Source: Bacillus thuringiensis
Lineage (GTDB): Bacteria; Bacillota; Bacilli; Bacillales; Bacillaceae_G
Length of the DNA: 64,000 nt
Direction of reading: 5' to 3'
Assembly (NCBI RefSeq): GCF_014932895.1
Contig: NZ_JACYOF010000005.1
Location: forward strand, 124,001-188,000
Program-made: the position numbers and the translations under genes
Shown here: piece by piece, positions 28,453 to 36,452 of the stretch
Position numbering within the stretch: position 1 is the stretch's first letter
Layout of the letters: each line of letters opens with the position of its first letter
The notes under the pieces: generated by a model
Databases searched by the model: none
Seen by the model: only the letters and a program-made list of their open reading frames with translations
Told to the model about the DNA's origin: nothing

Positions 28453-28500
28453 AGAAGCCCCCTTTGCTAAGACGGTAGCAAAGGGGGCTTCTATTTTTTC
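28453..28500 (+). terminator. terminator of thiC
   Basis: A 16-bp perfect stem (28453-28468 with 28477-28492), GC-rich, followed by ATTTTTTC. Confidence 0.93.
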
Positions 28501-28693
28501 TTGAACCAATGTAGCTTGTCTCAAGGTTTGTATTGGTAGTATATTCGGCAAATAATAAGAAGAACTAGACGGACAATAGAAGAAAGTGAATATGTGTTTT
28601 TCAAGCGATAGGACAAGTATACATACTAGCGAAATAACTATTAGGAGAGGGGTCTAATAAATGAGGGGACATTCTATGTGCGAATGCCCCTCG

Positions 28694-28819
28694 TCTATCC
28701 CGCTATTTGCGGGCAGTAAGACTCCCACCTCAAAATTCGGCGAATGTGAGGAAGTTAGGTGGGTGATCAACTGCCTGTAAAAGCCCGATTGGTGCGGGCT
28801 GATTAAAGTTTCACTTTAT
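28694..28819 (+). repeat. bcr1 repeat, nearly full copy (C)
   Basis: TCTAT start, CCCGC-TATTT-GCGGG hairpin, CTCCCACCT / AGGTGGGTGA stem, AAAGCCCGATTGGTGCGGGC hairpin, then AAAGTTTCACTTTAT end. The inner CAGTGG hairpin found in other copies is absent. The right end abuts the cydB stop codon. A separate 11-bp hairpin (GAGGGGACATTC / GAATGCCCCTC, 28663-28692) lies just left of it. Confidence 0.92.
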
Positions 28820-29844
28820 TATTTTTCCTTCAAAAAAGTCCGATCCTTCAAGAATAAGTTCCAGAAGAAAATAAATCCTGGCAGTAAAATTGCAATTCCA
28901 ATTGCATATAGAATCAGTAGTGCATAGAATGTTTCCGTCGTTGTAAAACTTGTAAATACAGTTACGTCAGGATAAATAATATACGGTAAATGCGCAACGC
29001 CGTAAGCGTAGCTTGCAAATGCATATTGGGCGACAACAGCCAAGACGGCGATACGAGGGAAACCTAGTGTGCCATACTTCTTATTTGTCCACCAAAGAGA
29101 GGAGTATCCGATAACAAATAAAACGATAGAGACTGTAAACCATGGAAATTGTTTAATTAATCCTTGCATCAGCCAGTGTGTTTCAGGATCCATTACAACG
29201 AGGGCAATAATAGCAGTAACGAGCGTTGCAGGACCAAGTATGATGGCATTTCTTCTATAAATTCTATACGCATCTTCTGAACCTTGTTCTCTCGCAAAAT
29301 CAGCAAGGAAGAGAGAGGATAGAAAGAGTTCCGAAGTTAGTCCAAAGAGCATATAACAATAAATAACAGGGCTAGAAAGAAGCTTTCCGTACAGGAGTAC
29401 TTCTTTTCCTTCAGACATTGTAATATAGGCACCTTCTGTAACGGGTAAAACGGTAATTAATAGAGCTGGAATTAAGAGCCCTGTAATACCTGAAATAATA
29501 CGAAGAAGGTGTTGGTACTTTGGCAGAGAGTAAGCAAATACCATAAATGTACTGCGAATTGCAACGAGTACTAGAATTAGCATGACTGGTACGAACATAA
29601 CGGTTGCAAGGGTAAAGGCTGCTTTCGGAAAGAAACCAAGGAAAGCAACAACGACAAAGACAAGAAACGTATTTGTTACTTCCCAAGTTGGTGATAAGTA
29701 TCGATTGGCAAGCTTGGCAGCAAGCGTTGGATGTTTCGCATATACCATGCCCCAAAAACCTGCTCCAAAATCAATGGACCCTAATATACTGTATACAAAA
29801 ATAAGAGCCCATAAGATGATAATTGCAATACTTTCCTCATGCAC
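28819..29844 (-). CDS. cydB: cytochrome bd ubiquinol oxidase subunit II
   Basis: 341 residues from a GTG at 29844 (MHEESIAII), which has AAGGAGG at 8-bp spacing; the open extension to 29874 lies upstream of that site. Eight or nine membrane segments and the CydB opening ALIFVYSILGSIDFGAGFWG are seen. It forms the heterodimer with subunit I and reduces O2 to water with quinol electrons. It overlaps the cydA end by 8 bp. In B. subtilis the corresponding paralogue is ythB. Its stop directly follows a bcr1 end. Confidence 0.92.
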   Translation of the reverse strand: MHEESIAIIILWALIFVYSILGSIDFGAGFWGMVYAKHPTLAAKLANRYLSPTWEVTNTFLVFVVVAFLGFFPKAAFTLATVMFVPVMLILVLVAIRSTFMVFAYSLPKYQHLLRIISGITGLLIPALLITVLPVTEGAYITMSEGKEVLLYGKLLSSPVIYCYMLFGLTSELFLSSLFLADFAREQGSEDAYRIYRRNAIILGPATLVTAIIALVVMDPETHWLMQGLIKQFPWFTVSIVLFVIGYSSLWWTNKKYGTLGFPRIAVLAVVAQYAFASYAYGVAHLPYIIYPDVTVFTSFTTTETFYALLILYAIGIAILLPGFIFFWNLFLKDRTFLKEK

Positions 29845-31192
29845 GAGAATCGCCTCCTTGGTGATGTAAATCATTCTTTAACGGATGTCTCTTAAAGAAT
29901 GTCCGTAGTACAAAGACTGTTAAAATAGCAAGTCCGATATATAAAATGATGAATAGAATAAATAAAGGACCGACGAAATCAGCGCGTGTAGAAGCATCGA
30001 CTGTACGTTGCATACCATAAATTGTCCACGGTTGACGACCGCTACAGCTGAAAATCCATCCGAATTCAATACCGAGCATCATAACTGGTCCACATGCGGC
30101 AGCACCCCAAAGAAGCCACTTCGGTAACTCTGCTCCTTTTTTTCGGTAAACAAAGTACCAATATAAGAGAGCGATTGCTGCAACTGCAAAGGTAAAGGCA
30201 GCGGTGCCGACCATTAAGTTGAACAGTGTATGTGTATAAAATGGTGGCCATGTTTCTTGCGGGAATTCTTTTAGCCCTTTTACGACGGTGCTAGGGTCTA
30301 GTCCCACTAATAAGCTAAGCATGTTCGGAATTTCAAGTGCATAGTTTAGTTCAAGTGTGTTAGGATCCACAACCCCGCCGATTGATAACGGTGCATGTGA
30401 TGTCGTTTCAAATAAAGCTTCAGCAGATGCAAGTTTTTCAGGTGAATGTTTATGTAAGGCAATCGCCGATTCGTGTCCCGAAAGCCACATCGTAGCACCT
30501 GTAATAAATGTCACAACAAGTCCTAGTAGCAATCCTTTTTTGTGGTAAGCAATTTCACGTGCACTTACATTTTTCTTTAATAATTTGAATCCAGCGATAG
30601 AAGCAATGACAGCAGCTCCGGTTGCATAGGCTGTAATAACGACGTGGAATGCGCTAGTGCCAAAGCTCGGATTAAAGAAAGCTTTCCACGGATCGACGTT
30701 AAAAACTGAGCCATCTGGTCCCATTGAAAAGCCTGCTGGTGTATTCATCCACGTATTTGCTGATGTAATAAGCACGGCGGATGCCGTGGCACCAATCATA
30801 ACGAAAAAGAGAGAGATTAATCTCATAAATGGAGGTAGTTTATCAGCTGCATATACGTAAATGGACATGAATAAAGCTTCTAAAAAGAAGGCGAAAATCT
30901 CAATTTGAAAGGGAACGGAAATAACTTGCCCAACAATTTTGGCGAAACCAGGCCAAAGAAGTGAGATTTGCACACCAACAATTGTTCCTGTTGGAATGGC
31001 TACACCGAGAAGGATGGCAAACGCCTTTGTCCATCTTTTCGCCATAATGGCATAGTCGGAATCTTTCTTCCAGTGATACAGTATTTCACTTATAAAAATC
31101 ATCAATGAAAGCCCGACTCCAAGTGTTGCAAAGATAATGTGGAATGCTAATGAAGAACCAAAAAATGCTCTTGCTAATGTTACGGTATCCAT
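29837..31192 (-). CDS. cydA: cytochrome bd ubiquinol oxidase subunit I
   Basis: 451 residues, about nine membrane helices, short Q-loop as in cyanide-insensitive-type oxidases. Heme-ligand candidates are His18 (LAFHIIF), a Glu pair in QIEIFAFFLEA (near 100) and the His in TSAFHVV (near 186). The GRQPW motif is present as GWIFSCSGRQPW, but the position that in E. coli holds the conserved Glu445 is Cys383 here. RBS GAGGAG precedes the ATG. First gene of a cydA-cydB operon resembling ythAB of B. subtilis. Confidence 0.92.
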   Translation of the reverse strand: MDTVTLARAFFGSSLAFHIIFATLGVGLSLMIFISEILYHWKKDSDYAIMAKRWTKAFAILLGVAIPTGTIVGVQISLLWPGFAKIVGQVISVPFQIEIFAFFLEALFMSIYVYAADKLPPFMRLISLFFVMIGATASAVLITSANTWMNTPAGFSMGPDGSVFNVDPWKAFFNPSFGTSAFHVVITAYATGAAVIASIAGFKLLKKNVSAREIAYHKKGLLLGLVVTFITGATMWLSGHESAIALHKHSPEKLASAEALFETTSHAPLSIGGVVDPNTLELNYALEIPNMLSLLVGLDPSTVVKGLKEFPQETWPPFYTHTLFNLMVGTAAFTFAVAAIALLYWYFVYRKKGAELPKWLLWGAAACGPVMMLGIEFGWIFSCSGRQPWTIYGMQRTVDASTRADFVGPLFILFIILYIGLAILTVFVLRTFFKRHPLKNDLHHQGGDSRA

Positions 31193-31437
31193 ATGTATAC
31201 TCCTCTTCTTTTTTTGCCATTATTTTCTGATTGAATTGGAAGATTTATTCAAAAAACTGCCAAAAATATATGTGTATTTAAAAAGTGAATATGGTAATAT
31301 TATGTTTGAAATTTCTAAAAAGATAGAAAATAATATTTTGTTTGTTTTTTAGTAAGGAATCTTTTATAATCTTTTATGCGAACGTAGGTTCTTTTTCGTG
31401 AAAGAAAGAAGTTTATGTGAAATGGAGAGGATGTTTT

Positions 31438-31587
31438 ATGTATCCTGAAGTCATTAAAAAGATGGCATTTTCAAAAGAGCATAGAGATTTATTATTAAAG
31501 TTGTACAATAAAGAAATTACGCGTCGTGAATATGATCGACTTGTGGAATCGCTATATAGGCCTTCTAAAGAGGTTTGCGGGGGATAA
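31438..31587 (+). CDS. small charged protein, 49 residues
   Basis: ATG at 31438 with GGAGAGG about 8 bp upstream, ending at TAA 31587, followed by a strong terminator (31622). The product starts MYPEVIKKMAFSKEH and is helical and charged (KEHRDLLLKLYNKEITRREY), with a Cys near the C-terminus, and no membrane segment. It diverges from cydA. Good start signals and its own terminator support a real gene; no family recognised. Its stop is in the ATAAA of a bcr1 remnant, so the C-terminus may have been set by that insertion. Confidence 0.65.
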   Translation: MYPEVIKKMAFSKEHRDLLLKLYNKEITRREYDRLVESLYRPSKEVCGG

Positions 31588-31613
31588 AGTGAAACTTTAA
31601 TCATACGGGATAA
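31584..31613 (-). repeat. minimal bcr1 remnant (D), about 30 bp
   Basis: ATAAAGTGAAACTTTAATCA (one bcr1 end) is joined after two bases to CGGGATAA (the other end). The whole interior has been lost. Confidence 0.7.
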
Positions 31614-31621
31614 GGTGGGGG

Positions 31622-31647
31622 AGACAATCTATTAGATTGTCTTTTTT
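31622..31647 (+). terminator. terminator of the 49-residue ORF
   Basis: AGACAATCT pairs with AGATTGTCT around ATT and is followed by a T6 run. Confidence 0.85.
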
Positions 31648-31703
31648 AAATTTACGTATGTTCTGGTAAAATTAAGGTTAGCCTTATTAGGGAGGTGAAA
31701 AGA

Positions 31704-32789
31704 TTGCGGAAGCGTTTATATATAGGGATTGGGGTTGTTTTCTTACTTGCATTAGGTGGAATTGTATTTTGGTCAGCCTTACAAGGAAACCGTACGGAAC
31801 ATTTTATTTTACGACATATGTTGAATGAAAATGGGACGCTTGCCACATATCGTTTAGAAGATACAAAGGCAGGTACGGGTGAAGCGAAAGGCCGTGAAGC
31901 TTTATCAGAATCGGCAGGACTATGGTTACAATATACACTGGATAAAGATGACCAAGCGTTATTTGATGAGCAAGTAAAGGTCATTCAAAATAACTTTGTA
32001 CATAAGGATGGCATCGTTTTATGGAAAATCTCTGAAAAGGGAGAAATGCAGTCAGCTACAAATGCACTTATAGATGATCTTCGTATTATAGAACAATTAT
32101 ATCGCGCTTATGAAATGTATAAGGAAGATCGATATAAAAATCTTGCAGATCAATTGAGTGATGCTGTACTTCGTTATAATAAGAAAGATAATTATTACGT
32201 TGACTATTATGATGCAGATGCAGGTAAACAAAATAATTTTGCAACAACATCATACATAAATCCGCATGCATTTTCTTATATGAAAAAGTACGGAAAAGTT
32301 TCTGCTCAGCAGTATGAAGAAGTAGTTCAGTTTTTAGCTGATTATCCAAGGCGTGGCTGGGCATTCCCGAAAGAGTATAAAGAAGATGGTACATTTACGT
32401 ACGATCAAGAAGTGAATCTTATCGATCAATCGTATGTTGCATATCATCGTAGTTTAGGCGGTCTGTCATCAGATGCATATTTGGAATTCATAAAGAAAAA
32501 ATTCCAAGAGGATGGAAAATTATACGGTCGTTATCATTTAGAAACGGGAAAACGAGCTGTGAATTATGAATCGCCAGCCGCTTACGGATTAACGATTTTG
32601 TACGTACTACAAACAGGTGATACAAAGTTTGCGAAGGAATTGTATGATCATATGGCCACATTCCGAAATGATAATGTATTTAGTAGATATTACGGTGGAT
32701 ATGTAACAGGCGAAAATAAGAATACGCATATTTTTGATAACGTACTACCGCTTTTAGCTGAAATGGAATTAGAGAAGAGTAACAAATAG
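31704..32789 (+). CDS. membrane-anchored GH8-like protein (YdaJ-like)
   Basis: 361 residues from a TTG at 31704, 8 bp after GGGAGGTG; the GTG at 31695 is part of that ribosome site. One N-terminal hydrophobic helix (about 5-25) anchors an extracellular alpha/alpha-barrel-like domain. Segments such as EGRE-ALSESAGLWLQYTL, YDADAGKQNNFATTSYINPHA and LIDQSYVAYHR fit a glycosyl hydrolase family 8-type fold seen in YdaJ of B. subtilis, a companion of the ydaKLMN exopolysaccharide operon. Here it is 16 kb from the GGDEF/GT2 pair. Polysaccharide hydrolysis is inferred, not shown. Confidence 0.7.
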   Translation: MRKRLYIGIGVVFLLALGGIVFWSALQGNRTEHFILRHMLNENGTLATYRLEDTKAGTGEAKGREALSESAGLWLQYTLDKDDQALFDEQVKVIQNNFVHKDGIVLWKISEKGEMQSATNALIDDLRIIEQLYRAYEMYKEDRYKNLADQLSDAVLRYNKKDNYYVDYYDADAGKQNNFATTSYINPHAFSYMKKYGKVSAQQYEEVVQFLADYPRRGWAFPKEYKEDGTFTYDQEVNLIDQSYVAYHRSLGGLSSDAYLEFIKKKFQEDGKLYGRYHLETGKRAVNYESPAAYGLTILYVLQTGDTKFAKELYDHMATFRNDNVFSRYYGGYVTGENKNTHIFDNVLPLLAEMELEKSNK

Positions 32790-32826
32790 AAGGTGCCACC
32801 CTATAGAGATGGCACCTTCTATTTGT
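32784..32826. terminator. terminator of the GH8-like gene
   Basis: A 15-bp perfect stem, AAATAGAAGGTGCCA with its complement, overlaps the stop codon. The T-tract is weak (ATTTGTG). Confidence 0.75.
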
Positions 32827-32897
32827 GTCGCTATTTGTTGATCAATCGATATTCCTTGTCGAAACGTCGATATATTGAAAAAATCGTTGATATAATT

Positions 32898-33782
32898 CTA
32901 TGTCCTAATATTGGAGAAATAATCAATCACAAATTCACGGAATTGCTGGGCGGTTTTTGATAAGTAACGTTTCTTTGACCAACTTAAACCGATGGTTCGC
33001 TCGCAATTCGGTTCAATAATACGTAACTTATTTGATGCTAAAGTAGAGTTTTTTAATAAAGTTAAACTTGGGACAAATGCGACGCCGAGACCTTGCTTAA
33101 TGAGATCACTAATAACGGTTGGTTCATCTACTTCAAAAGCGATATGTGGAGTGAAACCAGCTTCTTTACAAAATTCATCTGTTAAGTGCCGAAATCCGTA
33201 ACCGGTGTTCATACTAATAAACGGTTCGTCCCTTACCTCATGCAGATGTATACTTTCGCGGTTTGATAACCGATGGCCTGAAGGAACGACTAAGAAGATT
33301 TCTTCTGTAATAAGTGGCTCCCAACCAATTTCCTCGCCTTCAATTGGCACTGAGGAGATACAAAAGTCAATTTCCATATTATCTAGTTGTCGCTTCATAG
33401 AAGGAGTAGACGCGAGAAATTGTTGGAATCGAACGTTAGGATGTTCTAGTAAAAAAGAACCGAGTAGTTCTGGTAATATTCTTGGAATAGAAACTGCCAG
33501 TGTAATAGAGCCTTGTTGTAGTTCAGCTAAATCTTTAATTTCTCGTGCCCCTTCACTTAATTCATGAAAAATACGTTCTACTCGCTTTAAAAATACTTTC
33601 CCGAAAGAGTTTAATGTAATCTGTCGACCTTGGCGATCGAATAAAGGGACGCCTAAGTCTTTTTCTAGTCTAGCGATTGTTTTACTGAGTGAAGGTTGGG
33701 CGATATGCAATTCTTCAGCTGCTTTTGTCATATGTTCTAGTCGTGCGACTGTCTGAAAGTATTTTAATTGAAGAAGTTCCAT
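32898..33782 (-). CDS. LysR-family transcriptional regulator
   Basis: 294 residues. N-terminal winged helix-turn-helix (about 1-60: FQTVARLEHMTKAAEELHIAQPSLSKTI), linker helix, then the two-lobed periplasmic-binding-protein-like effector domain (about 90-294). AAAGGAG precedes the ATG. It is divergent from the YhgE/Pip gene, with 135 bp between them holding an ATAAT-N9-ATTAT site, so it probably controls that gene and itself. The effector is unknown. Confidence 0.92.
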   Translation of the reverse strand: MELLQLKYFQTVARLEHMTKAAEELHIAQPSLSKTIARLEKDLGVPLFDRQGRQITLNSFGKVFLKRVERIFHELSEGAREIKDLAELQQGSITLAVSIPRILPELLGSFLLEHPNVRFQQFLASTPSMKRQLDNMEIDFCISSVPIEGEEIGWEPLITEEIFLVVPSGHRLSNRESIHLHEVRDEPFISMNTGYGFRHLTDEFCKEAGFTPHIAFEVDEPTVISDLIKQGLGVAFVPSLTLLKNSTLASNKLRIIEPNCERTIGLSWSKKRYLSKTAQQFREFVIDYFSNIRT

Positions 33783-33820
33783 TTTGAATCTCCTTTCTAT
33801 AGACTAAAAGGAATGAATTG

Positions 33821-33839
33821 ATAATTAAAGATGTATTAT
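33821..33839. promoter_or_regulatory. candidate LysR-type operator
   Basis: ATAAT-N9-ATTAT, an interrupted palindrome containing the T-N11-A pattern, lies between the divergent LysR and YhgE/Pip genes. Confidence 0.4.
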
Positions 33840-33917
33840 ACAGTATGGAAAGTGACGTGTATAGTAAATCTGTTAAACCATTCGAAGGGTGTTAAATTAG
33901 AAAAAGGAGTATGTTTC

Positions 33918-35918
33918 ATGAAGGGAATTCAACTTATATTTAAAGATTGGAAAGCGATGTGGCACCATAAACATGGACGTATCGCTTTAATTTTTTTATT
34001 AATCGTTCCTTTAATTTATTCAGGATTTTTCTTAGCTGGATATTGGGATCCATACGGGCGATTAGATAAATTACCTGTTGCGGTTGTGAATTTAGATAAG
34101 GGTGCTGCGATGGATGAAAAAACAATTCATGCAGGAGACGATTTTGTTAAAAATTTAAAAGGAAATAAGGAACTGGCTTTTCACTTCGTATCAGAAAAAA
34201 ATGCTGATGAGGGGTTAAAAGAGGATAAATATTATATGGTTGTTACGATTCCAGAGGATTTCTCTAAAAAGGTAAGTACACTTATGGATGAGAAACCAGA
34301 GCCGGCACAATTGCAGTACAAAGTAAATCCCGGTAAAAACTTTGTAGCGGCTCAAATTGGAACGACAGCTGTTGAAAATATGAAAACAAAAATCTCAAAT
34401 AGTATTACAAAATCTTATACAGAAGGTGTCTTTTCAAAGTTTCAAGATTTGGCACAAGGATTGAGTGATGCAAGTAATGGTGCTGAGAAGTTACATGAAG
34501 GAACGACAGATGCCAAAAATGGGGCGAATCAGCTGGCAGATGGTATTCATCGTTTAAGTGACGGGACGTCGAAAGTGAAAGAGGGAAGTGACAAGCTTGC
34601 ATCTAGCCAATCTGCTTTAAACGGAGGAGCAAATGAGCTAAGTCAAGGAGCGACATCACTTCATAGCGGTATGGAGTTACTAGCACAAGGTGAAAAAACG
34701 TTACAATCAGGAGTTAGTGAATTAAGTACTGGTACAAATGAATGGGTGAGCGGAAGTGAGAAACTTGCTGAGGGACAAGTAAAAGTAGATGATACAGCAA
34801 GTAGTGTGAAGAAGCAGTTAGAGGAGTACGTGAAAGGTCATCCAGAAGTGCAGCAAGATCCTGCTTTTCAAAAAATCGTTGCTACGTCTAATGGATTAGC
34901 TAAAGCAACAAATACTTTAAGTAATAGCCAACAACAATTGACACAAGGTGCGAAGAAGCTTGCTGATGGCCAGCATAAGGTTGAAGAAGGCATAAGTACG
35001 TTCGGAGTTAAATTAAATGAAGCTACTGCTGGAACGAAAAAGATAGCAGATGGTGCAGCAAATTTAGCTGATGGATTTACGAAGTGGGGGAATGGATTTA
35101 CTTCTCTACAAGAAGGTGTAAATCAGCTTGCGAGTGGTGGAACGGAGTTAAATAACGGTGCTGGGAAGTTAACGAGCGGACTTGTTAAACTTGACGACGG
35201 TGCGAAAGAACTTTCTACGAAATTAGGAGAGGGCGCAGAGAAGATAGCGGATGTTCGCAATGATGATGCACGCAATACGATGTTCTCAGAGCCGGTTCAA
35301 TTAGTGAAGTCGACAGTTTCTGATGTGCCTAACTACGGTTCTGGTATTGCACCATATTTCTTATCGCTTGCATTTTATGTCGGCGGAATTATGGCATCGA
35401 ATATTTTACCACTTGGCCGTAGACAAAATATGAAGGTAAGTGGAACGGTACATTTTGTTAATAAACTAGGATTAGTATATTTAATTGGACTTATTCAAGC
35501 GCTACTTGTAGATGTGGTTGTACTGGGAGTGATGAAATTAGAAGTTGCAAGTGTACTACTCTTCGTTTTATCAAGTATTGTTATTTCCTTTACGTTCATG
35601 ACGTTTATTCTTATGTTAGTAACGGTATTTGGTCTTGTTGGGAAATTTGCAGCGGTAACACTTCTCGTCTTACAATTAGCGACGAGCGGGGGGACTTTCC
35701 CAGGAGAATTAAACATAGCTGTTCTGAGCAAAATCGGACAGTTTCTCCCAATGTCGCATTCTCTTAGAGGATTACAAGATGTTATCTCTTTAGGAGATTG
35801 GTCGCAATTACAAATGCAAATTTTAATATTGTTATGCTACCTCGTTGTTGCCGGAGGAATTACTTGGATTACGAGCCATATACAGCATAGAGAAAAGAAT
35901 GCAGAGCAAGTTTCTTAA
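33918..35918 (+). CDS. YhgE/Pip-family membrane protein (ABC-2-like exporter)
   Basis: 666 residues from the ATG at 33918, with AAAAAGGAG 8 bp upstream. An N-terminal helix (about 22-42) is followed by a large extracellular region (45-470) with repeated helical motifs of the type LADG-x-KL/LSQGA, ending in five to six membrane helices (490-660). This is the YhgE/phage-infection-protein architecture, related to ABC-2 permeases and to type VII secretion-associated proteins. Substrate unknown. It is the likely target of the divergent LysR regulator. The terminator follows directly. Confidence 0.88.
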   Translation: MKGIQLIFKDWKAMWHHKHGRIALIFLLIVPLIYSGFFLAGYWDPYGRLDKLPVAVVNLDKGAAMDEKTIHAGDDFVKNLKGNKELAFHFVSEKNADEGLKEDKYYMVVTIPEDFSKKVSTLMDEKPEPAQLQYKVNPGKNFVAAQIGTTAVENMKTKISNSITKSYTEGVFSKFQDLAQGLSDASNGAEKLHEGTTDAKNGANQLADGIHRLSDGTSKVKEGSDKLASSQSALNGGANELSQGATSLHSGMELLAQGEKTLQSGVSELSTGTNEWVSGSEKLAEGQVKVDDTASSVKKQLEEYVKGHPEVQQDPAFQKIVATSNGLAKATNTLSNSQQQLTQGAKKLADGQHKVEEGISTFGVKLNEATAGTKKIADGAANLADGFTKWGNGFTSLQEGVNQLASGGTELNNGAGKLTSGLVKLDDGAKELSTKLGEGAEKIADVRNDDARNTMFSEPVQLVKSTVSDVPNYGSGIAPYFLSLAFYVGGIMASNILPLGRRQNMKVSGTVHFVNKLGLVYLIGLIQALLVDVVVLGVMKLEVASVLLFVLSSIVISFTFMTFILMLVTVFGLVGKFAAVTLLVLQLATSGGTFPGELNIAVLSKIGQFLPMSHSLRGLQDVISLGDWSQLQMQILILLCYLVVAGGITWITSHIQHREKNAEQVS

Positions 35919-35922
35919 CATG

Positions 35923-35960
35923 AAAGAAGCTATCCGATTTTTCCGGATAGCTTCTTTTTA
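35923..35960 (+). terminator. terminator of the YhgE/Pip gene
   Basis: AAAGAAGCTATCCG pairs with CGGATAGCTTCTTT, followed by TTA. A bcr1 element begins inside its T-tract. Confidence 0.9.
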
Positions 35961-36034
35961 TCCCGCAAAAGCCCGATTGGTGTGGGCTAATAATCAGTGG
36001 AGGATGAACCACACTGATTAAAGTTTCACTTTAT
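35957..36034 (+). repeat. bcr1 repeat, short copy (E)
   Basis: TTTATCCCGC, then directly AAAGCCCGATTGGTGTGGGC, TAATAATCAGTGGAGG, and CTGATTAAAGTTTCACTTTAT. The central CTCCCACCT stem is missing. Flanked by TTTAT on both sides; the right TTTAT contains the TAA stop of the VOC gene. Confidence 0.9.
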
Positions 36035-36411
36035 TTGCGTTCCATTACAGCAAAGTAATTATTTTCATTATCTGCAAAATTGAATGCTCTACCAGTAGGT
36101 AAATCTACAATTTGTCCAACTGTAACATTTTTCTCAGAAAGATCTTTATAAAGTTGATCTAAGTTGTTAGAGAAGAACATAAGTGATGGTGTATTTAAGT
36201 TTAATTCAGGTTGCATCTTCGCGATTAACGCTTTATCGTGAAGGACGATGCTTGTTCCTGCTTCTTTTGTTGGAGCGATTTCAATCCAGCGGAATCCTTT
36301 TCCGTTATTTTCTTCAGCAATGATTTGGAATCCTACTTTTTCTGTCCAAAATTGTACTGTTTCGTCCTGGTTATTTACATATAGCATAATTTGTCCAACT
36401 TGATTAATCAT
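36031..36411 (-). CDS. VOC-superfamily (glyoxalase/bleomycin-resistance-like) protein
   Basis: 126 residues with the beta-alpha-beta-beta-beta repeat of vicinal oxygen chelate proteins: QVGQIMLYVNNQDETVQFW at the start and LPTGRAFNFADNENNYFAV at the end. One Glu/His metal-ligand set is only partly clear, so the reaction cannot be stated. Start has GGAGACATCT upstream. Its stop codon falls in the bcr1 end. Confidence 0.85.
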   Translation of the reverse strand: MINQVGQIMLYVNNQDETVQFWTEKVGFQIIAEENNGKGFRWIEIAPTKEAGTSIVLHDKALIAKMQPELNLNTPSLMFFSNNLDQLYKDLSEKNVTVGQIVDLPTGRAFNFADNENNYFAVMERK

Positions 36412-36452
36412 AGATGTCTCCTGCTTTCTTTTCTTATATGTGTAGTATTATA

